DNA of 64,000 nt from ZC4RG20 sp963782445 (GCA_963782445.1 CAWAJM010000001.1:1240001-1304000), one strand, 5' to 3'. Counted from the first letter of the stretch, positions 36,672 through 45,489 are shown. Program-made: numbers and translations. The notes: generated by a model not told the origin, from the letters alone.

Positions 36672-36923
36672 GAGCCTGGCCGCGGGCCGCGTAACGATCG
36701 GCGCATCGAGATCGTAGCGCTCGCCGCGGTACGGGGAGTGCCCGGCGCGGCCAATTCCAAAAGCGCCGGCGCGCCGTCGTGAGCTGCACGACCTCGCCCG
36801 CGAGGGTAAAACGGCCGCAGTACAGGGCGAAGCCCCGAATCCGACCCGGCGGCTCGAAGGCTCCGTTTGACTGCGGCCAGGCCTTCGACACACCATCGCA
36901 GCGAAGAGCCCGAGGAGTCCGTC

Positions 36924-37613
36924 ATGTTCGTTACGCGCCGCTCGCTGCTTCTCGCCTGCCTGGCCGCGGCCGCCGCGCCGCTCGGCTCGGCGCTCGCGCA
37001 GACCGGGCCTCCGCTCGGCGGCGCGCAGGGCGTCGTGTCCTACTACATCGCCGACGGCGCTCCGGGGGCGCAGTTCGAGAAGGGCGACCGCGAGCTGGCA
37101 GTCTGGGCCCTGCACGATTGGGAACGCGCTGCGCGCGGGGCGCTGCACTTCGTGCCGACGCAGGAGGGCGATGCCCTCGTGAGAATCTACTGGGTGCCCG
37201 CGGGCGGCGGCGAGTACGGCGAGACGCGCCATATCGTCGTCGGGGCGCAGCCGGGCGCCGCCGTGTTCGTGCGCCCCGACACGCGTGCGCTCGGGGAAGA
37301 CATTGCCACGCGCGCCGACGGCGATCCGCTCTTCCGGGATACCGTCGTCTACCTGACGTGCCTGCACGAGCTCGGGCACGCGCTCGGCCTAGAGCACACG
37401 GACGACTATCGCGACGTCATGTATTTCTTCGGCTACGGCGGGGATATCCCCGGCTTTTTCGGCCGTTATCGAGATCGGCTCCACCAACGCGCGGACATCC
37501 GCGACGTCAGCGGTCTCTCGGCCGGAGACATCGCGCAGCTGCGCAAGCTGTACGGTCCGGGGACGAGCGTCGAGGCCCGCCGCGAGCAGGGCAGCGAGGC
37601 GCGCCGTGGCTGA
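36924..37613 (+). CDS. Exported matrixin-like zinc metalloprotease
   Basis: This 229-residue protein has a signal segment with a twin arginine (VTRRSLLLACL, residues 3-13; ends ALAQ) and the metzincin zinc motif HELGHALGLEH at residues 148-158, followed by the Met-turn candidate RDVMYFFGYGG. This is a matrixin (M10A)-like layout with no propeptide or hemopexin domain. It is expected to be periplasmic or secreted. The ATG at 36924 has the ribosome site CGAGGAG. Its stop overlaps the next gene by eight bases. The substrate is unknown. Confidence 0.82.
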   Translation: MFVTRRSLLLACLAAAAAPLGSALAQTGPPLGGAQGVVSYYIADGAPGAQFEKGDRELAVWALHDWERAARGALHFVPTQEGDALVRIYWVPAGGGEYGETRHIVVGAQPGAAVFVRPDTRALGEDIATRADGDPLFRDTVVYLTCLHELGHALGLEHTDDYRDVMYFFGYGGDIPGFFGRYRDRLHQRADIRDVSGLSAGDIAQLRKLYGPGTSVEARREQGSEARRG

Positions 37614-38331
37614 GCCGAGCGGGACGTCCGAACGCGGTGCCGTGGTCGTCGGCGTGGGCCCGGGCCTCGGCCTCGCGCTCGTCGACGCCTTGGCCGCCGA
37701 CGGCTACCGCGTCGTCGCAGCCGCGCGTCACGCCTCGGCGCTGCCCGCGCTCGAAGAGCGTGCGCGCAGGCGCGGCGTCGTCGCTTTCGACTGCGACGCG
37801 ACCGATCCCCGCGACGTCGACCGGCTTTTCGCACGGTCCGCCGAGCTCGCGGGGCCGCCGGCCGCGGTGGTCTACAATGCCGGGGCCTTCGAGCCCGCGC
37901 AGGTCGCCGACATCGACCCTGCCGATTTCGAGCGCTGCTGGCGCGTGGGCTGCTTCGGCGGCTTCCTCGTCGGGCGCGCGGCCGCCCGCGCAATGCTGCC
38001 GCGGGGCGCAGGCGCGATCCTCTTCACGGGCGCCACGGCGTCCCTGCGCGGCGGCGCGGGCTTCGCGAACCTCGCGTCGCCGAAGTTCGCGCTGCGCGCT
38101 CTCGCGCAAAGCATGGCGCGCGAGCTCGGCCCGCGCGGCCTCCACGTCGCCCACGTCATCATCGACGGGCAGATCGACACGGAGCGCTACGCCCACCTGC
38201 GTGCCCAGCGCGGGCCGGATGCTTTGCTTGCCCCTGCAGCAATCGCGGAGGCGTACATGAACGTCATCCGGCAGCATCGCAGCGCCTGGACGTTCGAGCT
38301 CGATCTGCGGCCGTGGTCGGAGAGGTTCTAG
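37606..38331 (+). CDS. Short-chain dehydrogenase/reductase lacking the catalytic tyrosine
   Basis: This 241-residue SDR-fold protein has the nucleotide-binding GVGPGLGLAL, the NAG motif in VYNAGAFEPAQ and the family-typical ARELGPRGLHVAHVIIDG. Where YxxxK is expected the sequence is NLASPKFALRAL: the lysine is kept but the tyrosine position is leucine. It may therefore bind NAD(P)(H) and work by another route, or be non-catalytic. A GTG start is used, overlapping the metalloprotease stop by eight bases. Substrate unknown. Confidence 0.82.
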   Translation: MAEPSGTSERGAVVVGVGPGLGLALVDALAADGYRVVAAARHASALPALEERARRRGVVAFDCDATDPRDVDRLFARSAELAGPPAAVVYNAGAFEPAQVADIDPADFERCWRVGCFGGFLVGRAAARAMLPRGAGAILFTGATASLRGGAGFANLASPKFALRALAQSMARELGPRGLHVAHVIIDGQIDTERYAHLRAQRGPDALLAPAAIAEAYMNVIRQHRSAWTFELDLRPWSERF

Positions 38332-38490
38332 CGCTCTAGCGGGACTCCGGGCTCGGCATCAGCCGCGAAACGCTGGCAGCGGGCTCCAGGCTCGGCGTGA
38401 GGGGCCCGTCGCCGCCGCTCCGAAAGCGCTGTCAACCTTTCGGCCGCTCGTGCGTCGTTTCACAAAAGGCCCGGCGGCGAGGACGAAATC

Positions 38491-39897
38491 ATGAGCGTGG
38501 ATCAGGCGGCCGTCGCCGCCAATCGATTCGGTCTCGGTGCGCGCCCCGGTGAGCTCGATGCCATCGAGGGCAAGGCTGGCGACTGGCTCGCCGCGCAGCT
38601 CGGTCCGAGCGTGCTGCCCGAGGGGCTCGGACCGGCGCCGGCGCGCGGCGCCGACGTGGCGCGCAGCCTCGGCGAGATGCTCGCCGCACGCCGGGAGGCG
38701 CGGCGCGCGGGCCGCGCCGGGGCCGTTTCCGAGCGCGGGACGGCGGGCAAGGACCCGGCCAAGGCGCTGCGGCGGCTCATGGCCGAGGACTATCGCGCGC
38801 AGGTGGCTTATCGGTACCGGCTCGCGACGACGACCGAGCAGCCTTTCCGCGAGCGCCTCGTGCGCTTCTGGAGTAACCACTTCGCCGTATCGGCCGACAA
38901 GTTTCCGCTGGCTGCCCTCGCCGGCGATTTCGAGAACGAGGCGATACGCCCGCGTGTAATGGGACGTTTCGTCGATTTGCTGCGCGCGGCCGTGCGTCAC
39001 CCGGCCATGATCCTCTACCTCGACAACGAGCGCTCGATGGGGCCCGACTCTCGGCTCGCGCGGGTGCTGGCGCTGCGCGGGCGCACCTCGGGACTCAACG
39101 AAAACCTCGGGCGCGAAGTGCTGGAGCTGCACACGGTCGGCGTCGACGCGGGCTACACGCAGGCGGACGTGACCACCTTCGCCAAGGTGCTGACGGGCTG
39201 GTCGCTCGCGCGCAGCGACGGCAGCGATGGCATCGGCCGGTTCCGCTTCCGACCAGCCATGCACGAGCCCGGGCCGAAGACCGTGCTCGGCAAGCGCTAT
39301 CGGGCGGCCGGGGAGGCCGAGGGCGACGCCGTGCTCGAGGATCTCGCGCGGCATCCCGCGACGGCCAGGCACATCGCGACCAAGCTCGCGCGGCACTTCG
39401 TTGCAGACGCGCCCCCGGCGCGCGTCGTCGAGGGGCTCGCCGCCGAGTTCATGGCGGCGGACGGCAGGCTCGACCGCGTCTACGAAGCCCTCATCGGGGC
39501 GCGCGAGGCCTGGCAGTTGCCGTTCGCGAAGTACAAGACGCCCGACGATCTCGTGGTCTCGGTCTATCGTGCGCTCGGCGCAGCGCCGGCGCGTCCCGAG
39601 CGGCCGCTCGCGCTCGTGCAGGGCCTCGGCCAGCAGCCGTACACGCCCGGTTCGCCGGCCGGCTGGCCCGATACGGCCGGGGACTGGGCCGGCTCCGAGG
39701 CCGTGCTCGCGCGCGTCGATTTCGCGGCGCTGGCCGGGCGCGCCGCGGCGGGCCGCCACGCCGATGCCGTGCGCGTCGCGCGCTCGGCGCTCGGCGGCCA
39801 TCTTGGCGTGGAGACGCTTGCCGCAATACGTGGTGCGGCGGACGCGCCGCAGGCGCTGGCGCTGCTTTTCGCGAGCCCGGAATTTCAGAGGAGGTAG
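38491..39897 (+). CDS. DUF1800 domain protein
   Basis: This 468-residue protein matches the DUF1800 family over its full length: AANRFGLGARPGEL at the N-terminus, RFWSNHFAVSADK, NENLGREVLELHTVGVDAGYTQADV in the middle and a KLARHFVADAPP region. No signal peptide is evident. Members are usually co-encoded with DUF1501 proteins, as here (nine bases apart). Their joint function is unknown; the pair is widespread in proteobacteria and planctomycetes. Confidence 0.88.
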   Translation: MSVDQAAVAANRFGLGARPGELDAIEGKAGDWLAAQLGPSVLPEGLGPAPARGADVARSLGEMLAARREARRAGRAGAVSERGTAGKDPAKALRRLMAEDYRAQVAYRYRLATTTEQPFRERLVRFWSNHFAVSADKFPLAALAGDFENEAIRPRVMGRFVDLLRAAVRHPAMILYLDNERSMGPDSRLARVLALRGRTSGLNENLGREVLELHTVGVDAGYTQADVTTFAKVLTGWSLARSDGSDGIGRFRFRPAMHEPGPKTVLGKRYRAAGEAEGDAVLEDLARHPATARHIATKLARHFVADAPPARVVEGLAAEFMAADGRLDRVYEALIGAREAWQLPFAKYKTPDDLVVSVYRALGAAPARPERPLALVQGLGQQPYTPGSPAGWPDTAGDWAGSEAVLARVDFAALAGRAAAGRHADAVRVARSALGGHLGVETLAAIRGAADAPQALALLFASPEFQRR

Positions 39898-39905
39898 GGC
39901 GCAGC

Positions 39906-41090
39906 ATGGACCGCAGACAATTTCTGACCGACGGCGCGCGGTTGGCGCTCGTCGCTTCGCTGCCCAACGTGGCAGGCGCCCGCGAGCCCGATCGCCGCTT
40001 CGTGCTCGTGATTCTGCGCGGCGCACTCGATGGCCTCGCAGCCGTCGCGCCCTATGGCGAGCCGCGTTATGCCGCGCTGCGGGGGCCGCTCGCGCTCGCG
40101 GCGCCCGGCGCCGAGGAAGGGCTGCTCAAGCTCGACGGTCTGTTCGGCCTGCATCCCGCGCTTCCGAAGCTGCACGCGCTCTATGCGGGGGGAAGGCTCG
40201 CCGTCGTCCATGCCGCGGCGACGCCGTATCGAAGCCGCTCGCATTTCGATGGGCAGAAGGTGCTCGAGACCGGCGGTGCCGGACCGCTCGATCGGACCGA
40301 CGGCTGGGTCGACCGTGCCGTGCTCGCCGCACGGGGACTCGACGCGGTGGCAGTCACTCCGAACAGGCCCCTCGTCGTGCGCGGCAGCGCCGGCGTCCCG
40401 ACTTACTTCCCCTCCAAGTTTCCGAGCGTGCCGCCCGCGACGCTCGAGCGCGTGCGCGCGCTCTACGCCCGCGATGCCGTCTTGGGACCGCGCCTCGCCG
40501 AAGGGCTGCGCACGCGGCGCATCGCGCGCGGGTCCGGCGGCCGGCACGCCGCGACGGTCGCCCGCGGGCCGACCTCGCTCGTGACGGCCGTCGACGCGGC
40601 CGCGCGCCTGCTCGCGGCTCCCGGCGGGCCGCGGCTCGCGGTCGTGGAGGCCGGCGGCTGGGATACGCATGCGAACCAGGGCGCTGCGCGCGGCCGCCTT
40701 GCCCAGCGGCTCGGCGACCTCGACGCGGCCGTCGATGCGCTGCGCATCGGGCTCGGGGCGGCCTGGAGCGCGACCGTCGTCGCCGTCGTCTCGGAGTTCG
40801 GCCGCACCGTCGCCGTGAACGGCACGGGCGGCACGGATCACGGCACGGGCAGCTGTTTGCTGCTCGCGGGCGGCGCCGTGGCCGGCGGCCGGGTCGTTGC
40901 CGACTGGCCGGGTCTCGCGCCGCGGGCACTGTACGAAGGCCGCGACCTCGCGCCGACGATGGATCACCGGGCCGTGCTCAAGGGCGTGCTTGCCGAGCAT
41001 CTCGGCCTCGACCGTGCCGCGCTCGAGCGCAGCGTTTTTCCGGCCAGCGGCGCGTTGCGGCCGCTCGAGGGCTTGATTCGGGCTGCCTGA
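39906..41090 (+). CDS. DUF1501 domain protein, Tat-exported
   Basis: This 394-residue protein begins with a twin-arginine signal (MDRRQFLTDGARLALVASLP) and carries the DUF1501 domain, an alkaline-phosphatase/sulfatase-like fold: FVLVILRGALDGLAAV, EAGGWDTHANQG, VVAVVSEFGRTVAVNGTGGTDHGTGS. The Asp/His residues of GWDTH and TDHG fit a metal site in that superfamily. It is encoded nine bases after its partner DUF1800 gene. Export by Tat suggests it folds with a cofactor before leaving the cytosol. Confidence 0.88.
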   Translation: MDRRQFLTDGARLALVASLPNVAGAREPDRRFVLVILRGALDGLAAVAPYGEPRYAALRGPLALAAPGAEEGLLKLDGLFGLHPALPKLHALYAGGRLAVVHAAATPYRSRSHFDGQKVLETGGAGPLDRTDGWVDRAVLAARGLDAVAVTPNRPLVVRGSAGVPTYFPSKFPSVPPATLERVRALYARDAVLGPRLAEGLRTRRIARGSGGRHAATVARGPTSLVTAVDAAARLLAAPGGPRLAVVEAGGWDTHANQGAARGRLAQRLGDLDAAVDALRIGLGAAWSATVVAVVSEFGRTVAVNGTGGTDHGTGSCLLLAGGAVAGGRVVADWPGLAPRALYEGRDLAPTMDHRAVLKGVLAEHLGLDRAALERSVFPASGALRPLEGLIRAA

Positions 41091-41193
41091 CGGCGGGTCC
41101 CGGCACGGTGCTGCATCGCAGACCGCGGCGAGCTACCCTGTCCGGCACGAAACAGCCGCGCGAGGCGGCGACCGAAGAACGGAGGGGGAACAG

Positions 41194-42684
41194 ATGTTAG
41201 GTGCGCTAGCGGCCGCGCAGCTCGCGGCAACGGTCACGGGTATGCCTTGCGAGAGGCTCCAGTCCCTTGACATCCCGAACGTCACGATCAGGAGCGCCGA
41301 GGCGGTGCCCGCGGGCGTCTTCGCGATTCCGGCGGGGCCTGGGCCGCAGCCGCCGCGCCGCGCGGCGCCCGCGCCGATTCCGGCGCACTGCGCCGTGAAG
41401 ATGGTGCTGACTCCGAGCGCCGATTCCCACATCAACGTCGTGCTCTGGATGCCGCTCGACCACTGGAACGGCAAGTTTCTCGCGGTTGGTAACGGCGGCT
41501 GGGCCGGCTCGATCCAGGGCTACCGGGACATGGAGGAGGCCCTGCGCCGCGGCTATGCCACGGCCGGCACGGATACCGGCCACTCGGCCGCAGACGGGCC
41601 GAACGGCATGTTCGCGCTCGGCCATCCGCAGAAGGTCGTCGATTTCGCCTACCGCGCCGTGCACGACATGACGGTGCAGTCGAAGTTCATCGTCGACACG
41701 TTCTACGCCCGGCCCATCGAGTACGCATACTTCAAGGGCTGCTCCACAGGCGGCCGGCAGGCGGTCATGGAGGCGCAGCGCTATCCCGGCGACTTCGACG
41801 GCATCATCGCGGGTTCGCTGGCGAACCGCCACATACATATGCACACAGCCGCCGTGGCCGAGGCGATCCGGCTCGCGCGGCATCCCGAGGAGGCCGTCTC
41901 GGCCGCGAAGGCGAAGCTCGTGAACGACGCCGTCATGAAGCAGTGCGACACTTTGCACGAGGGCTTTCTCAACGATCCGCGGCAATGCTCTTTCGATCCC
42001 GCGACGCTCGCCTGTAAGCCGGGCGCCGATACGAGCGAGTGCCTCACGCCCGGCGAGTTGCGGACCGTCGAGACTTTCTACCACGGCGTCGAAAACGGTC
42101 GCGGTCAAGAGATATTCGCGGGCGCGGCCGTGAGCGTGCCGCTGCGTCCGCAACCGAGCCGTACGCAGGCGCCGGCGCCGTTCCTGTTCGACACCGTGCG
42201 AATCTTGGGCTTCCAGGATGCGGACTATGACTGGCACCGCTTCGATTTGGACCGCGATATGCCGCGCATCGATGGCGCCGTGGGCTTCGTGGACGCCGTG
42301 AATCCCGATCTCAGCAGCTTCAAGGCGCACGGCGGCAAGCTGCTGCTCTATGTGGGCTGGGCCGATCCGGCCATCACGCCGAAGAACACGATCGGCTACT
42401 ACGAGAGCGTGCTCGAGCGCATGGGACGCGAGCAGGGCGACTGGATGCGGCTGTTCGCGGTTCCAGGCATGGGGCACTGCGGCGGCGGTCCGGGACCGAA
42501 CACGTTCGACAAGATCGGCGTCATGGAGAAATGGCGCGAGCAGGGCGTCGCGCCGCAGGAGATCGCGGCCGCGAATCCGCAGTCGGGACTGAGCCGCCCG
42601 CTGTGTCCGTACCCCGAGACGGCGAAGTACGACGGGCAGGGCGACGCGGCCGCAGCGTCGAGCTGGCGCTGCACGGCACCTTAG
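41194..42684 (+). CDS. Tannase/feruloyl esterase family hydrolase
   Basis: This 496-residue alpha/beta hydrolase belongs to the tannase/feruloyl esterase family. It would cleave esters of phenolic acids such as gallate or ferulate. The nucleophile is Ser184 in GCSTGGRQ; the tannase-specific cysteine before it (Cys183) and the cysteine near the histidine of VPGMGHCGGGPG match the family disulfide-linked triad. The aspartate is likely in WADPAITP. The short hydrophobic N-terminus may be a signal peptide. The lid domain lies between about 200 and 380. A ribosome site GGAGGGGG precedes the ATG. Released phenolic acids could feed the O-demethylase and LigAB. Confidence 0.88.
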   Translation: MLGALAAAQLAATVTGMPCERLQSLDIPNVTIRSAEAVPAGVFAIPAGPGPQPPRRAAPAPIPAHCAVKMVLTPSADSHINVVLWMPLDHWNGKFLAVGNGGWAGSIQGYRDMEEALRRGYATAGTDTGHSAADGPNGMFALGHPQKVVDFAYRAVHDMTVQSKFIVDTFYARPIEYAYFKGCSTGGRQAVMEAQRYPGDFDGIIAGSLANRHIHMHTAAVAEAIRLARHPEEAVSAAKAKLVNDAVMKQCDTLHEGFLNDPRQCSFDPATLACKPGADTSECLTPGELRTVETFYHGVENGRGQEIFAGAAVSVPLRPQPSRTQAPAPFLFDTVRILGFQDADYDWHRFDLDRDMPRIDGAVGFVDAVNPDLSSFKAHGGKLLLYVGWADPAITPKNTIGYYESVLERMGREQGDWMRLFAVPGMGHCGGGPGPNTFDKIGVMEKWREQGVAPQEIAAANPQSGLSRPLCPYPETAKYDGQGDAAAASSWRCTAP

Positions 42685-42707
42685 CCGGCCCCGAAAAACG
42701 GGGCCGG
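42685..42707 (+). terminator. Nine-base-pair hairpin after the esterase gene
   Basis: CCGGCCCCG and CGGGGCCGG pair around an AAAAA loop, starting right after the stop codon. There is no T-run on the plus strand. It probably marks the transcript end or stabilises it. Confidence 0.5.
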
Positions 42708-42732
42708 GCGCGGCTGCCGAGGTTCTCGCCAC

Positions 42733-42748
42733 TGGCATATATGTTGCA
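42733..42748 (+). promoter_or_regulatory. Sigma-54-type promoter in front of the SPW-repeat gene
   Basis: TGGCATATATGTTGCA matches the sigma-54 -24/-12 consensus: GG and GC dinucleotides separated by exactly ten bases, with TGGCA and TTGCA both complete. Transcription would start near 42758, about 30 bases before the ATG at 42790. No bound-activator site or enhancer-binding gene is visible nearby. Confidence 0.5.
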
Positions 42749-42789
42749 CCCAAGCGGGCAGTCGACCTTGCCACGTAAGGAGGTGAAAC

Positions 42790-43248
42790 ATGGCCAATGC
42801 AACGACAGCGGGCGTAGCGCCGGTGCGCGGCCAGATACGGCTAGCGAGCGGCATCAATGTCCTCCTGGGCATTTGGCTCATCATCGCGCCGTTCGTGTTC
42901 GCGTTCACGGCAGCCGCGTTCTGGAACAACATCGCAGTCGGCACGTTCGTGCTGATTCTTTCGGCGACGCGGGTGTCGCGACCGACGGCGAGCACGAAAG
43001 CCGCGAGCTGGACCAATGCCATTATCGGCATCTGGCTCATCATCGCGCCCTTCGTGCTCGACTACTTGTCGCTCGGCGAGTTCTGGGACGACATTTCCGT
43101 CGGCGCGCTCCTCTTGATTTTGGCGTCGTGGAGCGCATCGATGCCGCGCGGCACGACGGTTACGACGACGACGCCTCCGCGGGGAAGCGCTCCGTCCGCG
43201 GATCGTCCCGTGAGCGATCGGCCGAGACCGCCGCGCGACCGTATGTAA
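42790..43248 (+). CDS. SPW-repeat membrane protein
   Basis: This 152-residue protein has two SPW repeats, each a pair of membrane spans: residues 18-58 (LLGIWLIIAPFVFAF..FWNNIAVGTFVLIL) and 75-118 (IIGIWLIIAPFVLDYL..FWDDISVGALLLIL). The two are clear internal duplicates. The C-terminal tail is polar, rich in Thr/Pro/Arg. A near-ideal AAGGAGGTG ribosome site is present, so it may be well expressed. The preceding sigma-54-like promoter suggests conditional expression. Function of SPW proteins is not known. Confidence 0.85.
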   Translation: MANATTAGVAPVRGQIRLASGINVLLGIWLIIAPFVFAFTAAAFWNNIAVGTFVLILSATRVSRPTASTKAASWTNAIIGIWLIIAPFVLDYLSLGEFWDDISVGALLLILASWSASMPRGTTVTTTTPPRGSAPSADRPVSDRPRPPRDRM

Positions 43249-43283
43249 CCTGTAACCTGGCGACCTGGCGATCGCCTCCGAAG

Positions 43284-43303
43284 GCCGGCGCTTTCGCCGG
43301 CTT
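43284..43303 (+). terminator. Rho-independent terminator after the SPW gene
   Basis: GCCGGCG-CTTT-CGCCGGC followed by TTTCCCC. It lies about 35 bases past the stop codon and just before the MtfA start. Confidence 0.6.
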
Positions 43304-43320
43304 TCCCCTATGATTGCGCG

Positions 43321-44175
43321 GTGCTTGCACGGTATAGAAGCTGGCGCCGCGAACGCATCCTCGCTCGGCACGCAATCGCCGACGAGGTTTGGCGCGCCGC
43401 GACGGCGCGGCTCGTCGCGGCGCGCCGCCTAGACGCGGCGGCCAATGCACGGCTTCGCGAGCTCGCGGTTCTGTTCCTGCATGAGAAGCGGATCGACACC
43501 GCGGGCGGCGCGCGGCTCGACGACGCCGAGCGGGCACGGCTCGCTGCGCTCGCCTGCGAGCCCGTGCTCGAGCTCGGGCTCGATGCGCTCTCGGGGGTCC
43601 GCTCCCTCGTCGTCTATCCTTCGGAGTTCGTCGCTCGAGGCCGGGAGGAGGTCGACGAGTTCGGGGTCGTGCACGTCGGCGACGACGTTCTCTGCGGAGA
43701 GGCCTGGGAAGGCGGTCCAGTCGTCCTCGCGTGGGACCAGGTCGAGGACAGCGGCGTCGGCCACGCCTACAACGTCGTCGCGCACGAGATCGCTCACAAG
43801 CTCGATCTGCTAGACGGCGCCGTGAACGGCGTGCCTCCGCTGCACGCCGACATGGACGGGCAGGCATGGACGGGCGCATTCCAGCACGCTTATGACGACC
43901 TGCAGGCGCGGCTGCGCCGCGGCGAGGAGCCGTGGATCGATCCCTATGCCGCGGAGGACCCGGGGGAGTTCTTTGCGGTGTGCACCGAAGTGTTCTTCGA
44001 CGTGCCGGTCCGGTTTGCCCGGAAATACCCAGCGCTGTACGCGCAGCTCGCCGCCTTCTTCAAACAGACGCCCGCATTGCGTCCCGAGGCGGGCGAGGTA
44101 CGCGCGCCTCGGGTGGGGCGGTCGGCTCGCCGCCGGCGCAAGTCGGGCGCCGAGTCCGGCTTACGCAACCCATGA
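43321..44175 (+). CDS. mtfA: MtfA-type zinc aminopeptidase (M90 family)
   Basis: This 284-residue cytosolic protein matches MtfA, the zinc peptidase that in E. coli binds the glucose repressor Mlc. The motif HEIAH is at residues 155-159 and the downstream glutamate in DPGEFFAVCTEVFF completes the zinc site. The family segment SLVVYPSEFVA and the ALAWDQV-like region (VVLAWDQV) are present. A basic tail of ~25 residues extends beyond the usual length. The GTG at 43321 gives the expected N-terminus. Its stop overlaps the next start by four bases. Confidence 0.88.
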   Translation: MLARYRSWRRERILARHAIADEVWRAATARLVAARRLDAAANARLRELAVLFLHEKRIDTAGGARLDDAERARLAALACEPVLELGLDALSGVRSLVVYPSEFVARGREEVDEFGVVHVGDDVLCGEAWEGGPVVLAWDQVEDSGVGHAYNVVAHEIAHKLDLLDGAVNGVPPLHADMDGQAWTGAFQHAYDDLQARLRRGEEPWIDPYAAEDPGEFFAVCTEVFFDVPVRFARKYPALYAQLAAFFKQTPALRPEAGEVRAPRVGRSARRRRKSGAESGLRNP

Positions 44176-44582
44176 GCCGATGGCTGCATTTCGCGGCGGA
44201 CCATGCGGGCTGGCTCGTCGGCGCCTCGGTGCTGTGCATGGTCGTCGGCGCCGTGCTCGTGCCGATGCTCATCGTCAAGGCGCCGCCGGAGTACTTTCTC
44301 TACGAGCACCGCCGGCGCATTTCGGCGCAGGGCCGTCACCCGCTCGTTCGATTGTTTGTCGTCGCCGCAAAGAACCTGCTCGGCGCGCTGCTGCTGGTCG
44401 TGGGCATCGCGTTGCTGTTTCTGCCCGGACAAGGTCTGCTCACGCTCGTCGTCGGCCTCATGCTCATGGACTACCCGGGCAAGTACGAGTTCGAGCGCTG
44501 GCTCGTGCGCCGTCGGCACGTGCTGCCAGCGCTGAACTGGCTGCGCAACAAGTACGGCCGCCCCCCGCTCATCGATCCGTGA
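44172..44582 (+). CDS. PGPGW-like small membrane protein
   Basis: This 136-residue protein has two strong spans (about 12-36 and 64-90) and the region FLPGQGLLTLVVGLMLMDYPGK typical of the PGPGW putative transmembrane family. The C-terminal part is basic (RRRHVLPALNWLRNKYGRPP) and probably cytosolic. It is coupled to mtfA by a four-base overlap. Function unknown. Confidence 0.78.
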   Translation: MSRWLHFAADHAGWLVGASVLCMVVGAVLVPMLIVKAPPEYFLYEHRRRISAQGRHPLVRLFVVAAKNLLGALLLVVGIALLFLPGQGLLTLVVGLMLMDYPGKYEFERWLVRRRHVLPALNWLRNKYGRPPLIDP

Positions 44583-45006
44583 CGGGGCGCTCCAAGTTGC
44601 GTTCCCGTCGCGGTTGCACATCGGCTGGAAGTTCAGGTCCGCGTAGGCGCGGCGCAGCGCCTCGCCCGCATAGAGCGGCAGGCTACCGACGGTCAGGCTA
44701 TCGGTGACGAGGCCGGCTTCGAGGCGCACGCGAAGCCGGCTCTGGAGCACGGAGTCGGCAGCTCAGCGGGCATTTGTTCTCGTGAGCGAGTTAATTCGTT
44801 TGCCTACGCATAGTTTCTGGAGTAGAGTGGCGGAGTGCGCACGTCGCACAGCTCCGCGCCGCACTCCCTCCCCCAGCGGCGACGGCCGTTCGCGGTTCGA
44901 GCGGACACTTGGCCCGGCCCTTGCGGCCGGGCCGCTTTCTCGCGGCGCCCGGAACGCGGGCTGCGCGAGCCTGCCGGCCCGTAACGGCCGGCGACCTGCG
45001 AGTCTG
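44583..45006. other. Intergenic region with a terminator-like hairpin and a short coding-like remnant
   Basis: No intact gene is supported. On the minus strand, about 44620-44750 reads as plausible protein (starting LQSRLRVRLEAGLV and continuing DSLTVGSLPLYAGEALRRAY), but the frame then runs on into the antisense of the membrane-protein gene, so it may be a remnant. A strong hairpin is at 44911-44933. Confidence 0.45.
44911..44940 (+). terminator. Strong hairpin between convergent genes
   Basis: GGCCCGGCC and GGCCGGGCC pair around CTTGC, followed by GCTTTCT. It can serve the plus-strand mtfA transcript; being symmetrical, it could also block read-through from the opposite side. Confidence 0.45.
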
Positions 45007-45489
45007 CTAGACGAAGCGTACGAACACGAACACGGCGACCATGGCGATGCCGATCGCGAGCTTCGCGGCCGTGCCGAGAATCATGCCGAGCGTCGCGCCG
45101 TAGCCTGCGCGGCCGGCGGCCGAAAGATCGCTGCGCACCGAAAGCTCACCGAGCATGGCGCCGATGAACGGCCCGAGCAGGATGCCGACGATTCCGAAGA
45201 ACATGCCGACGATGGCGCCGATGGCTGCGCCGAATACGGCCCGTCCGGAGGCACCATAACGCTTCGCGCCGAGCGAGCCCGCGACGAAGTCGAGCGCGTG
45301 TGCGAGCACGGCCAGCAGGCCGATCACGGCCAGGGTCTTCGTGCCGACGTAGGCGAAATGCTCGGCCCAGGCGGCGGAGACCAGGCCGCCGAAAAGCAGC
45401 ACCGGGCCCGGCAGCACGGGCAGCACGAGGCCGGCGATGCCCGCGGCCGACAGCAGGGCGGCGAGCACCCAGATCAGCGCGGTAATCAT
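45007..45489 (-). CDS. DUF456 membrane protein
   Basis: This 160-residue protein of the DUF456 family is made of glycine-rich membrane spans: LIWVLAALLSAAGIAGLVLPVLPGP, a second at about 45-70, then AIGAIVGMFFGIVGILLGPFIGAMLGEL and GTAAKLAIGIAMVAVFVFVRF. The LPGPV and GPFIGA turns are typical. The ATG at 45489 is the start matching the first span. It stands alone on the minus strand. Confidence 0.82.
   Translation of the reverse strand: MITALIWVLAALLSAAGIAGLVLPVLPGPVLLFGGLVSAAWAEHFAYVGTKTLAVIGLLAVLAHALDFVAGSLGAKRYGASGRAVFGAAIGAIVGMFFGIVGILLGPFIGAMLGELSVRSDLSAAGRAGYGATLGMILGTAAKLAIGIAMVAVFVFVRFV

Noticed and set aside
36672..36923. Minus-strand coding-like fragments (around CGRFTLAGEVVQLTT)
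   Set aside because: A few residues look protein-like, but frames break within 60 residues and there is no start or family match; treated as intergenic.
35424..37379. 651-residue minus-strand open frame across the REC-EAL and protease genes
   Set aside because: It spans two good plus-strand genes and their spacer, with no recognisable domain.
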